Source: Pseudoselenomonas ruminantium | Lineage (GTDB): Bacteria > Bacillota > Negativicutes > Selenomonadales > Selenomonadaceae | Assembly: GCF_900104055.1 (NCBI RefSeq) | Contig: NZ_FNJQ01000010.1 | Coordinates: 17,059 to 81,058, forward strand | DNA length: 64,000 nucleotides | Reading direction: 5' to 3' | In this document: piece by piece, positions 35,940 to 44,600 of the stretch | How positions within the stretch are numbered: position 1 is the first letter of the stretch | Layout of the letters: each line of letters opens with the position of its first letter | Program-made: the position numbers and the translations under genes | The notes under the pieces: model-generated | Seen by the model: only the letters and a program-made list of their open reading frames with translations | Told to the model about the DNA's origin: nothing | Database searches by the model: none

Positions 35940-37139
35940 ATGGAAGCACAGAAAACAGAAATGACACAGGCAGAAAGCCTGGCGCAGATGATGGAAGCAG
36001 ATATGGAGGAGCGTAAGAAAGCGCTCTATCGCCATAAGATGCCGGCGAAGAACGACCTGCAGTCGATGCTGGAAGCCATGACCAGGGCAGAGTTGGATGA
36101 TATCCGCTACAATCTCAACATCAGCGGTGCCAGCTCGCTGAAGAAGGCGGAGCTGGTTCAGAAGCTGATGCCGGAAATCATCAATTTCGCCCGTCTCTGG
36201 CTGCCTTCTATTCTGTTGGAGGAATACGAATGCTTCCAGCACCTTATCCTGGAAAAGGGGCAGAGTACCAAGCTGCGCGATGATGATGTGCGTCTGGACT
36301 ATCTGCGCGGCCTGGGTTTCCTTTCCTGTGCCAAGGTTGAGGACCAGCTCGTCTGGTATATGCCGGAGGAAATCCGTGCTGAGTTCAAGAAGCTGGATTC
36401 CCCGAACTTTGAGGCGCTGGCAACCATGAATACGGAGATTACCCGCCTGACAGCAGGTGCGCTCTTCTATTACGGCTACATGAACTATGAAGAGCTGTAT
36501 ACTATGGTGGCCGGACATCTGGAAGCTGACCAGCGGGAAAATCTCTCCTTCAAGGATTTTGTCGGCGTGATGCTCAATGCCTCCTGCTGGACGAATACGA
36601 TCGTGGCTTTGCCGCAGGGCGTGAAGTATTATACGCTGATCGATGAGTCGGCATTGGAGGATGAACAGCGCAAGCACAGCAATCTGGATTTTGCGAAGTT
36701 TACCTATGCGCAGCTTTTTGAAGCTGGCGCAGACAATCATATCGATGCTACGATGGAGTATAAGGATCTGGCACAGTTCTTCATGAAAGAACATGGCTGT
36801 GATGTGCTGAAGGCAGCAGATATTACAGGGGAGATCTTCATCCTTTTGCAGAATGGCGGCAATCTGCAGGAAGCAGCAGAATATCTGGAACAACTGGGCA
36901 TGATGGACGATGAACGCAAGATGAAGGCTGTGGTGCCTTTGCTGATCGCATACAATAACGAAACTCATCTTTGGCCGCTCAAAGGACATACCCCCAGCGA
37001 GCTCTTTGCCAAGAGTGGTATGGGCAAGGTGATTCCCTTTGCGGAAGTGCATCGTCAGAAGGCTGGACGCAACGATCCCTGTCCCTGTGGCAGCGGGAAA
37101 AAATATAAGAACTGCTGCCTGGCGAAGGATGAAAACTGA
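35940..37139 (+). CDS. SEC-C motif protein, otherwise unknown
   Basis: 399 residues. The only known part is the C-terminal SEC-C zinc motif GRNDPCPCGSGKKYKNCC, as at the end of SecA. The N-terminal 370 residues appear helical; about 40-90 resemble a Rho-N/SAP-like LEAMTRAELDDIRYNLNISG with GASSLKKAELVQKL. That segment could bind nucleic acid. Start has CAGG upstream. It overlaps the MATE gene by one base (TGATG), so the two are coupled. Confidence 0.82.
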   Translation: MEAQKTEMTQAESLAQMMEADMEERKKALYRHKMPAKNDLQSMLEAMTRAELDDIRYNLNISGASSLKKAELVQKLMPEIINFARLWLPSILLEEYECFQHLILEKGQSTKLRDDDVRLDYLRGLGFLSCAKVEDQLVWYMPEEIRAEFKKLDSPNFEALATMNTEITRLTAGALFYYGYMNYEELYTMVAGHLEADQRENLSFKDFVGVMLNASCWTNTIVALPQGVKYYTLIDESALEDEQRKHSNLDFAKFTYAQLFEAGADNHIDATMEYKDLAQFFMKEHGCDVLKAADITGEIFILLQNGGNLQEAAEYLEQLGMMDDERKMKAVVPLLIAYNNETHLWPLKGHTPSELFAKSGMGKVIPFAEVHRQKAGRNDPCPCGSGKKYKNCCLAKDEN

Positions 37140-38497
37140 TGAAACAGACCTTTGGTTACAAGGCAAAAGCACGGCAATTCTTTGTGGTGCTTTTGCCCAT
37201 CTTTATAACCCAGTTGTCCCTGATGGCAACGGGTTTTTTTAATACCGTGATGGCCGGTCATATCAGCCAGCAGGACCTGGCCGGCGTGGCGGTGGGGGTA
37301 AATCTCTTCATGCCTTTTTTCGGCAGTTTTTTGGGAATCATATCCGGTCTGACACCAACGATTTCCCAGCTTTATGGTGCGGATAAGGCACATAAGATCG
37401 GCTTCATCGTCAAGCAGGGCTTTTACTGGGCACTGGCTTTGGGGGCAGGTTTTGTGGCGCTGGGCTGGCTGGCAGTGCCTCATATCCTGCCGCTTTTGCA
37501 TCTGGAGCCGAAGGTGGAGTACATCACCAGTCATTATCTGATGTTCCTCTCCATTGGCATCATGCCCATCTTCGTGTCCTCGGTGTTGCGGAATTTCATC
37601 GATGCCCATGGCTATACGCGGCTGACCATGTGTGTGACCATGTGTACCGTGCCCACTAACATCACGCTCAACTACATTTTCATGTACGGCCTGTGCGGGA
37701 TGCCGGCCTTCGGCGGCGTGGGGGCTGGCCTTGGCTCAGCTATCACGCTGACGCTGAACCTGCTGCTGAATATCGTCGTGGTGACAACGATGAAACCGTT
37801 CAAGGAGTATCATGTGTTCCGCAATCTGCCGAAAATCGATCTGCAGGAGTGGAAAAAGCAGCTGAGTGTCGGGATTCCCATCGGAGCTACTATGTTCTGT
37901 GAACAGAGCATCTTTGGTGCTGTGGGGCTCTTCATGACCGCTTATGGCACCGCAATCGTGGCAGCACATCAGGCGGCCATGAATTTCACCACCATTGTCT
38001 ATATGATCCCGCTGGCTGTGAGTATGACACTGACAATCCTGGTCGGTTTTGAGGCAGGGGCAAAACGCCTGGCGGATGCGCAGCAGTATATCCGGCTGAG
38101 CCGTTATCTGACGTTTTTCACGGTGGGCAGCATTGCCCTGCTGCTTACGCAGTTTCGTGAGGAAATCGCGGCTTTCTACACCACCAGCAGCGAAGTGCAG
38201 CCCATATTGGCTGGCTTTTTGGTCTATGCGGTGTTCATGCAGTTTGCCGACAGCATCAACGCGCCGCTGCAGGGGGCTCTGCGCGGATTCAAGGACGTTC
38301 ATGTGACCTTCATGCTGGCGGTGCTCTCCTTCTGGCTCATCGGGCTGCCGTTGGGCTGGGTGCTGGCCAGATTTACGGATCTGGGCCCTTATGGCTATTG
38401 GCTGGGGCTGATTGCCGGCATTATTATCGGGGCAATCTGTTTGGAGATACGCTTGCGGCAGGTGCAGGAAAAGGCTGCGTCCACTGTTAAACAGTAG
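37139..38497 (+). CDS. MATE family efflux transporter
   Basis: Cation-coupled drug or metabolite exporter in the inner membrane, 452 residues and about 12 membrane helices. Typical blocks are FITQLSLMATGFFNTVMAGH near 20-40 and LGSAITLTLNLLLNIVVV, with VGIPIGATMFCEQSIFGAVG in the second half. The coupled SEC-C gene precedes it. No regulator is adjacent. Substrate unknown. Confidence 0.92.
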   Translation: MKQTFGYKAKARQFFVVLLPIFITQLSLMATGFFNTVMAGHISQQDLAGVAVGVNLFMPFFGSFLGIISGLTPTISQLYGADKAHKIGFIVKQGFYWALALGAGFVALGWLAVPHILPLLHLEPKVEYITSHYLMFLSIGIMPIFVSSVLRNFIDAHGYTRLTMCVTMCTVPTNITLNYIFMYGLCGMPAFGGVGAGLGSAITLTLNLLLNIVVVTTMKPFKEYHVFRNLPKIDLQEWKKQLSVGIPIGATMFCEQSIFGAVGLFMTAYGTAIVAAHQAAMNFTTIVYMIPLAVSMTLTILVGFEAGAKRLADAQQYIRLSRYLTFFTVGSIALLLTQFREEIAAFYTTSSEVQPILAGFLVYAVFMQFADSINAPLQGALRGFKDVHVTFMLAVLSFWLIGLPLGWVLARFTDLGPYGYWLGLIAGIIIGAICLEIRLRQVQEKAASTVKQ

Positions 38498-38620
38498 ATT
38501 TTTGAAAATTTTGCCAGAAAAACTTTAAATTTTAAAAGGGAAAAAGGCGAACCTTGCCGAAATTAGAGAGAATAAGAAGACGTGCCGGATGAGTATGTGG
38601 AAGGTAAGGAGAGGAAGAGC

Positions 38621-38821
38621 ATGATCAAGCTGACAAAGTTTAATTCGCAGACAAATAAAAAAGGAGAATTCGTGCTCAATGCCGAAATAATAGAAACGAT
38701 AGAGGAAACGCCGGATACGGTGGTAACCCTGACTAATGGCAAGAAATTCATCGTGGAGGAACCCATGGATGAAATCGTCCGCAGGGTGATGAAGTATCGC
38801 CGGGCACTCCACCAATTTTGA
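38621..38821 (+). CDS. flbD: Flagellar protein FlbD (SwrD)
   Basis: Short conserved flagellar protein that affects motor torque in Bacillus. ATG 38621 with AAGGAG 9 bases upstream gives MIKLTKFNSQTNKKGEFVLN, the family start; NAEIIETIEETPDTVVTLTN and GKKFIVEEPMDEIVRRV follow. 66 residues, normal. It lies 123 bases after the MATE gene and restarts the flagellar run. Confidence 0.92.
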   Translation: MIKLTKFNSQTNKKGEFVLNAEIIETIEETPDTVVTLTNGKKFIVEEPMDEIVRRVMKYRRALHQF

Positions 38822-38823
38822 TG

Positions 38824-38851
38824 TGGACAAATCCTCATCAGCTGTTATAAA
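38824..38851 (+). promoter_or_regulatory. Candidate promoter before fliL
   Basis: TGGACA at 38824-38829 and TATAAA at 38846-38851, 16-base spacer, 36 bases before fliL. Each box has one mismatch to the sigma-A consensus. Confidence 0.45.
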
Positions 38852-38886
38852 ATTGAAAGACATTACGATTATGGAGGAGTAAACAT

Positions 38887-39399
38887 ATGGCTGACGAAGA
38901 AAAAGACACAGAGGAAGTGGCAGAGGAAGAACCGAAGAAGAAATCTCCGATAGTTCTGGTTGTCATTCTGGTGTTGATTGGTCTGGTGCTCGCCGGCGGC
39001 ATCTCGTTCTTCATAACGACTAAGATGATGGCGGAGACCGCAACAGAGCAAGTCAACGAACATCACGATCCTGGCAAGTTCATCAAGCTAGGGGATGCAA
39101 AAGAGGGTATCCTGGTCAACGTGGGCGGCCAAAAGGCCGGCAAGTTCCTGAAGGCTGGTATTGTTCTGGAAATGAATCCGGGCAAGAAAAGCAATATTAC
39201 AGAGGAAGGTGCATTGCTCCCTGAAGCCGAAACCAAGATCCTGGATACGACGATGCAGCTCCTGCGCAGTGCAAAGCTCGATGAATTTGATGCAAACCGG
39301 CAGGATGAACTCAAGAAGAAATTGAAGGATGAACTGAACAACAAACTGGGGCCGGGTTCTGTGTATGATGTGTATATAACGAGCTTCCTGCTTCAGTAA
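38887..39399 (+). CDS. fliL: Flagellar basal-body-associated protein FliL
   Basis: Inner membrane protein that stabilises the stator ring. 170 residues. The acidic N-terminal 20 residues are followed by one membrane helix at about 22-44 and a periplasmic SPFH-like domain ending in GPGSVYDVYITSFLLQ, the family C-terminus. The start follows GGAGG. 35 bases before fliM. Confidence 0.92.
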   Translation: MADEEKDTEEVAEEEPKKKSPIVLVVILVLIGLVLAGGISFFITTKMMAETATEQVNEHHDPGKFIKLGDAKEGILVNVGGQKAGKFLKAGIVLEMNPGKKSNITEEGALLPEAETKILDTTMQLLRSAKLDEFDANRQDELKKKLKDELNNKLGPGSVYDVYITSFLLQ

Positions 39400-39434
39400 G
39401 CACGTTCGTATTCCAGCAGGGAGGAGGGCGTAGA

Positions 39435-40439
39435 TTGGCAGATGAAGTACTATCTCAATCTGAGATAGATAAATTGCTTTCTGCACTGTCAGATGGAACA
39501 GTATCGGCAGAAGAAGTCAAAGCAGACGAAGAACAAAAGAAAATCAAGACATACGACTTCAAGCGTCCGGATAAATTTTCCAAGGATCAGATACGAACGC
39601 TGTTTATGTTGCATGAGAGCTTTTCCAGGCTCTTGAATACGTATTTATCCACGCACCTGCGCACGCTGGTGAATGTAGAGGTTGCCTCCGTTGAGCAGCT
39701 GACCTATCAGGAATTCGTCCAGAGTCTGGCCAATCCTTCGGTGATCAGCATTGTGGCGGTGCCGCCGCTCAAGGGCAATATCATCATGGAAATCAACACG
39801 GAGATTGCCTTTGCCTTCATTGACCGCGTCTTCGGCGGTGAGGGCCGGGTGGGGATAAAGCCCCGCGTGCTCACGGAAATTGAGGATGTAGTGGTGCAGC
39901 GCTTTATCAATACGGCGCTGGGGCATCTCAAGGAAGCCTGGCTCAATGTCGTGGAATTTTTCCCCGCACTGGAAACCACAGAATCCAATCCGCAGTTCAC
40001 GCAGATCGTGCCGCCAAGTGATATGGTGGTCATTGTGACCATCCAGATGAAGGTGGGGGATGTGGAAGGCATGATGAATATCTGCATTCCGTATCTTGTG
40101 CTGGAGCCGGTTATGTCAAAACTCACCACGACATTCTGGGTGGCTTCATCCGTATCCAAGGATGATAACCCGGAACAGGTTAAACTCCTGCAGAAGAAGA
40201 TCGAGCGTACCAAAGTTCCCTTTGTGGTGCAGCTTGGTTCGCTGGATCTGACCATCCATGAGTTCCTGACTTTGGGCTTTGGTGATGTCCTGCAGATGGA
40301 TACACGTGTTAATGACAATCTCTTGTGTTTGGTAGGCAAGAGACCAAAATTCTACAGTCGTCCCGGCAAATCAGGGAAGAAAATGGCAGTACAGATTACC
40401 AAAATTATAAGCGAAGGAGATGAGATTGCTGATGAGTGA
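39435..40439 (+). CDS. fliM: Flagellar motor switch protein FliM
   Basis: Binds phospho-CheY and sets rotation direction. TTG start with GGGAGGAGGG upstream. N-terminal CheY-binding segment ADEVLSQSEIDKLLSALSDG is clear. The middle CheC-like domain has LFMLHESFSRLLNTYLSTHL; the C-terminal FliN-like domain has VQLGSLDLTIHEFLTLGFGD. 334 residues. Overlaps fliY. Confidence 0.96.
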   Translation: MADEVLSQSEIDKLLSALSDGTVSAEEVKADEEQKKIKTYDFKRPDKFSKDQIRTLFMLHESFSRLLNTYLSTHLRTLVNVEVASVEQLTYQEFVQSLANPSVISIVAVPPLKGNIIMEINTEIAFAFIDRVFGGEGRVGIKPRVLTEIEDVVVQRFINTALGHLKEAWLNVVEFFPALETTESNPQFTQIVPPSDMVVIVTIQMKVGDVEGMMNICIPYLVLEPVMSKLTTTFWVASSVSKDDNPEQVKLLQKKIERTKVPFVVQLGSLDLTIHEFLTLGFGDVLQMDTRVNDNLLCLVGKRPKFYSRPGKSGKKMAVQITKIISEGDEIADE

Positions 40440-41703
40440 CGACGGAAAGATCTCACAAGCGGAGATTGACGCCCTGCTTAATGGTGGTGCTATACCAGCG
40501 GCAGACGATGCGGCACCGGCTGAGGATGCAGCACCGGCTGAAGCAGCTGAAGAAGCAGCAGCTGAACCATCAGCTGGCTCCGACAGTAGTTCATCTCAAT
40601 TTGATGATGTACTCACGGATGTGGAGAAGGATGCCTTAGGGGAGATTGGCAATATCTCCATGGGCAGCGCCGCAACAACCCTGTCGGTGTTGCTGGGTCA
40701 TAAGGTCAATATCACAACCCCCTCGGTTTCTGTATCCTCCATGAGCATAATACAGGAAAAGTACCCCATGCCTTACCTCATTGTAGAGGTTGGATATACC
40801 ATCGGTATCGATGGCAATAACGTTCTGGCTATTCAGGCTCAGGATGCGGCCATCATCGCTGATCTGATGATGGGGGGCGACGGCACCAATCCCGATACCG
40901 AAATCAATGAAATCGCCATGAGTGCCGTGGGCGAATCCATGAACCAGATGATGGGTACGGTGGCAACATCCCTGTCCACAATGTTCAACAAGAAAATCGA
41001 TATTTCCCCGCCCAAGGTCAATCTCATTGATTTTGGCAGTGAGGATAAGATTTCTGAGGTGCTGGGGCAGACGGAACCCATCGTTTGTACCTCCTTCCGC
41101 ATGGAAGTAGACGGCCTTATCGATAGCGAGATCATGCAGATCCTGCCCGTGGAAGTGGCCAAGGAAATGGTGGAATCCCTCACCAATGGATCGGCTGATG
41201 AGCCCGAGCCGGAACCGGCAGCAGCTCCGCCGCCACCGCCACCGGCAGCGGCACCACCGCCGCCTGCGGCTGCGCCCCCGCCAATGTCGGCGCCGGCTCA
41301 GCAGATGGCCCCACCGGTCATGGCTCCGCCGCCAGCTGCAGGAGGATATGGTTATGGTATGCCCATGCAGGGTGTTGCCAGCAATATCCCCGTTCAGCCG
41401 GCACAATTTACGCCACTGAATATGCAGCCTGTGCAGGTCAATGATGCCAATATAGGCCTGATCCTGGATGTTCCCTTGTCTGTGACCGTGGAACTCGGGC
41501 GCACCAACAAATCCATCAAGGATATATTGGAGCTTACCAATGGTTCTATCGTGGAACTTGACAAGCTGGCTGGTGAACCCGTTGATATCAATGTCAATGG
41601 CAAGTTCCTGGCCAAAGGTGAAGTGGTGGTTATCGACGAGAATTTCGGTGTGCGTATCACTGAGATTGCCAGCCCCGCAGAGCGGGCGGCGAAATTGCAA
41701 TAA
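40432..41703 (+). CDS. fliY: Motor switch phosphatase FliY (FliN with CheC-like domain)
   Basis: Switch component that also dephosphorylates CheY-P. The start is ATG 40432; TTG 40426, 6 bases after AAGGAG, is a strong alternative. N-terminal DDGKISQAEIDALLNG binds CheY. Two phosphatase centres are present: DALGEIGNISMGSAATTLS and AVGESMNQMMGTVATSLS. A proline/alanine linker of about 60 residues (about 250-310) leads to the C-terminal FliN domain with LDVPLSVTVELGRTNKSIKD. About 424 residues. Found instead of CheZ, as in Firmicutes. Confidence 0.94.
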   Translation: MSDDGKISQAEIDALLNGGAIPAADDAAPAEDAAPAEAAEEAAAEPSAGSDSSSSQFDDVLTDVEKDALGEIGNISMGSAATTLSVLLGHKVNITTPSVSVSSMSIIQEKYPMPYLIVEVGYTIGIDGNNVLAIQAQDAAIIADLMMGGDGTNPDTEINEIAMSAVGESMNQMMGTVATSLSTMFNKKIDISPPKVNLIDFGSEDKISEVLGQTEPIVCTSFRMEVDGLIDSEIMQILPVEVAKEMVESLTNGSADEPEPEPAAAPPPPPPAAAPPPPAAAPPPMSAPAQQMAPPVMAPPPAAGGYGYGMPMQGVASNIPVQPAQFTPLNMQPVQVNDANIGLILDVPLSVTVELGRTNKSIKDILELTNGSIVELDKLAGEPVDINVNGKFLAKGEVVVIDENFGVRITEIASPAERAAKLQ

Positions 41704-41735
41704 TTCCCTGGGGGATTTAGCATGTAGAGAGGCTC

Positions 41736-41764
41736 TTGTCTAAAACAAGACTTTCTTATATAAT
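41736..41764 (+). promoter_or_regulatory. Internal promoter before cheY
   Basis: TTGTCT at 41736-41741 and a perfect TATAAT at 41759-41764, 17-base spacer, 52 bases before cheY. It overlaps a small hairpin TCTTGT/ACAAGA. Confidence 0.6.
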
Positions 41765-41816
41765 TAAATTATTATTGAACCAAGTCGAATGTTTTTAAGA
41801 TGAGGAGAGATGGAAC

Positions 41817-42179
41817 ATGGCAGTAAGAGTATTGGTCGTTGATGATGCGGCATTTATGAGAATGATGGTTAAAGATATCCTGTCCAAGAACGGCTACGAA
41901 GTCGTAGGCGAAGCCGAGAATGGCATGAAGGCTCTGGAAAAATATCAGGAGCTCAAGCCGGACCTGGTTACGATGGATATCACGATGCCGGAAATGGATG
42001 GTATCAGCGCCGTTAAGGAAATCAAGAAGGTCGATCCCAACGCCAAGATCGTTATGTGCAGTGCAATGGGCCAGCAGGCAATGGTTATTGAAGCCATCCA
42101 GGCTGGTGCCCGGGACTTTATCGTAAAACCCTTCCAGGCAGATCGTGTATTGGAGGCTGTCCGTAAAGCAGTGGGCTAA
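41817..42179 (+). CDS. cheY: Chemotaxis response regulator CheY
   Basis: Single-receiver protein that binds the motor switch when phosphorylated. 120 residues. Acidic pocket VVDD at 7-10, phosphoacceptor Asp54 in VTMDITMPEMDG, a T/S site in VMCSAMG, and the lysine in DFIVKPF. Start follows GAGGAGAG. It shares one base with fliO (TAATG). Confidence 0.96.
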   Translation: MAVRVLVVDDAAFMRMMVKDILSKNGYEVVGEAENGMKALEKYQELKPDLVTMDITMPEMDGISAVKEIKKVDPNAKIVMCSAMGQQAMVIEAIQAGARDFIVKPFQADRVLEAVRKAVG

Positions 42180-42703
42180 TGGAAAGAAAAAGTATTTTTC
42201 TGGCGTGTTTCGTGGGGATAATCGTACTTTTGATAGCAGCAGAACCTGCCCTGGCAGCCGAGGAGGCTGCCAGGGGCGGTTATCTGGCTGGCTATGAGAA
42301 TAGTGAACCGCGGCCGACGTCGATTTCCTGGTGGTCAACAATTGCTTATCTGGTCAGCCTCTTTGCTATTTTTATCTTTGTTGTAGGGCTGGCTTATTTT
42401 GCTGCCCGGTTTATCGGGGGCAAGTTTGCCAAGCAGAAACTGGGCTATGGCGGCAGGATACTGTCTCATCTGCCTTTGGGGCCGAACCGGTCGGTCTGCG
42501 TGATTGAAATGAGCGGCCGGGTGTTTATGTTGGGGGTTACGGAACATTCTATCACATTGCTTACAGAAATTACCGATCCGGACGAGATTGAACGGCTGCA
42601 TCGGGAAGATCTGGCTTTTGGCAGGATGCCGGACATGTTTTCTCAGCAATTTGGCACTTTGGCAGGACTGGTACAGAAAGTACCGCCGATGTTCCGCAAG
42701 TAA
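42179..42703 (+). CDS. fliO: Flagellar biosynthesis protein FliO
   Basis: Membrane protein that helps assemble the FliP ring. 174 residues. A signal peptide (SIFLACFVGIIVLLIAAEPALA) is followed by a periplasmic stretch, one membrane helix at about 57-79, and a cytoplasmic domain with LSHLPLGPNRSVCVIEM and VFMLGVTEHSITLLTEI. Position before fliP confirms it. Confidence 0.9.
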   Translation: MERKSIFLACFVGIIVLLIAAEPALAAEEAARGGYLAGYENSEPRPTSISWWSTIAYLVSLFAIFIFVVGLAYFAARFIGGKFAKQKLGYGGRILSHLPLGPNRSVCVIEMSGRVFMLGVTEHSITLLTEITDPDEIERLHREDLAFGRMPDMFSQQFGTLAGLVQKVPPMFRK

Positions 42704-42741
42704 CAGATTGGTATCATCATTGAAGAAGGAGTGGTGGGCAG

Positions 42742-43500
42742 TTGAAACGCCGGAATGCTTTTATCATGCTGGCAGGGGCGGCCCTCCTGCTGATTATGGC
42801 ACAGGGCGTTGCAATGGCTGCACCGCTTATCCCGTCAGTGAATGTGGATGTAGGCTCCTCAAACAAACCGCAGGATGTGGCAGTGACGCTGCAGGTAATG
42901 GCGCTTTTGACGATTTTGTCTTTGGCGCCGGGAATCCTTATCATGACCACGTCTTTTGTGCGTATTGTGGTGGTTATCGGCTTTTTGCGTAATGCCCTGT
43001 CCACTCAGAATGCGCCGCCCAATCAGGTGGTCATAGCTTTATCGCTTTTCCTGACCTTTTATATCATGTCTCCCTATTGGAGCCAGGCTAACGAAAACGG
43101 CATTCAGCCGTATATGGCCGGACAGATAACACAGGAAGAAGCAATAAAGAATGTGGTGGCTCCGGTTCGGGAGTTTATGTTCAAGCAGACGCGGGAGTCT
43201 GATCTGGCTCTCTTTGTGAATCTGGCTGATGATGAACGTCCGGAATCGCCTGATGATGTATCTACGTTTACCCTGATTCCGGCTTTTGTAATCAGTGAAC
43301 TGAAGACGGCTTTCCAGATCGGCTTCATGATTTATGTACCCTTTATCGTCATTGATATGATCGTGGCCAGTACCCTCATGTCCATGGGTATGATGATGCT
43401 GCCACCGGTAATGATATCCCTGCCGTTCAAGATATTGCTCTTTGTTATGGTGGATGGCTGGCACTTGCTGATAAAGTCGCTGATCATCAGCTTCAAATAG
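42742..43500 (+). CDS. fliP: Flagellar export gate protein FliP
   Basis: Core of the export gate. TTG start with GAAGGAGTGG upstream. A signal peptide at 1-26 is followed by LLTILSLAPGILIMTTSFVR, VVIGFLRNALSTQNAPPNQV and PFIVIDMIVASTLMSMGMMM, all classic FliP blocks. 252 residues with four membrane helices. Confidence 0.96.
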   Translation: MKRRNAFIMLAGAALLLIMAQGVAMAAPLIPSVNVDVGSSNKPQDVAVTLQVMALLTILSLAPGILIMTTSFVRIVVVIGFLRNALSTQNAPPNQVVIALSLFLTFYIMSPYWSQANENGIQPYMAGQITQEEAIKNVVAPVREFMFKQTRESDLALFVNLADDERPESPDDVSTFTLIPAFVISELKTAFQIGFMIYVPFIVIDMIVASTLMSMGMMMLPPVMISLPFKILLFVMVDGWHLLIKSLIISFK

Positions 43501-43536
43501 CAGTCCGAATGGTTGGGGAAAGAGGAGCGGGTGTCT

Positions 43537-43806
43537 ATGTCAGGTGATTTGGTTGTACAGCTGGGACAGGAAGCGTTGTTCATCGTTATGATCGTAGCAG
43601 CGCCCATGTTGGGGCTGGGGCTGATGGTTGGCCTGATGGTCAGTGTGTTTCAGGCAACGACATCCATTCAGGAGCAGACTTTGGCATTTATACCGAAGAT
43701 TATCGCTGTGTTTGTGGCAATCCTTATTTTTGGCCCCTGGATGCTCCGGATCATGACAGAGTACCTGACCAATATCCTGGTCAATCTGCCGGGGTATATC
43801 GGCTGA
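43537..43806 (+). CDS. fliQ: Flagellar export gate protein FliQ
   Basis: Small two-helix gate protein, 89 residues. ATG 43537 is chosen: GAGGAG is 9 bases upstream, and GTG 43531 is too close to it. MVGLMVSVFQATTSIQEQTL is the family loop. 11 bases before fliR. Confidence 0.95.
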   Translation: MSGDLVVQLGQEALFIVMIVAAPMLGLGLMVGLMVSVFQATTSIQEQTLAFIPKIIAVFVAILIFGPWMLRIMTEYLTNILVNLPGYIG

Positions 43807-43817
43807 GGGAGCGGGTT

Positions 43818-44600
43818 ATGGACTTTTATGAACTTCTTCAGGGGCATGCGGCAGTGTTTTTGCTCCTGCTTACCAGGGTGGGCGGCATATTCATGCTTTC
43901 GCCATTCTTTGGCAGTCTGAACATTCCTGTGTATTTCCGGGCAGCAACTTCCTTTGCTTTTGCGCTGGTGCTCTTTCCTGTAGTGGATAATTTTCAGGGC
44001 ATAACAGCTCCGGATACGCTGTTAGGTTATATTGGAGCGGTGCTTGCAGAGCTTTTTGTCGGCTGGCTTATCGGGCTGGTGGCCTATATTTCCTTTGCTG
44101 CGATTACATTTGCCGGTAAGGTTATGGATATGCAGGCCGGTTTTGCCGTAGTAAACGTAATGGATCCGACTTCCGGTCAGCAGATGCCGCTTATCGGAAG
44201 TTTTCTTTATAATTTGGGGATAATCGTCTTTGTGGTGACCAATGGGCATCACATGATCATCTCTGCTTTATTCGAGAGCTTTAAGCTGGTGCCCCTGCTC
44301 GGGGCAGAGCTCAATCTGTCACTGCCGCTGATTATTGCGCGCTTTACGACAGGAATTTTTTTTACGGGCATGAAGATTGCCATGCCTGTGACCTTTGCCA
44401 TTTTACTGACCAATGTTGGTCTGGGAATATTGGCGCGTACAATGCCACAGATGAATATTTTCGTTGTGGGTATTCCGATGCAGCTGACTGTGGGCATGCT
44501 GATTCTGACCATGGTACTGCCGTTCTACGTCTTATTTCTGGATGTGTTGTTCAATGAAATGTATGGAAATATCACCATTGCGCTGGAAGCCTTACGCTAG
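43818..44600 (+). CDS. fliR: Flagellar export gate protein FliR
   Basis: Gate protein with about six membrane helices, 260 residues. Blocks include LLLTRVGGIFMLSPFFGSLN and FAGKVMDMQAGFAVVNVMDP. ATG start after GAGGGAGCGG. Its 3' end overlaps the possible flhB start. Confidence 0.95.
   Translation: MDFYELLQGHAAVFLLLLTRVGGIFMLSPFFGSLNIPVYFRAATSFAFALVLFPVVDNFQGITAPDTLLGYIGAVLAELFVGWLIGLVAYISFAAITFAGKVMDMQAGFAVVNVMDPTSGQQMPLIGSFLYNLGIIVFVVTNGHHMIISALFESFKLVPLLGAELNLSLPLIIARFTTGIFFTGMKIAMPVTFAILLTNVGLGILARTMPQMNIFVVGIPMQLTVGMLILTMVLPFYVLFLDVLFNEMYGNITIALEALR

Noticed and set aside
38530..38600. A sigma-28 promoter before flbD (TAAA then GCCGAAAT)
   Set aside because: The spacing is 19 bases instead of about 15 and the -10 part is incomplete.
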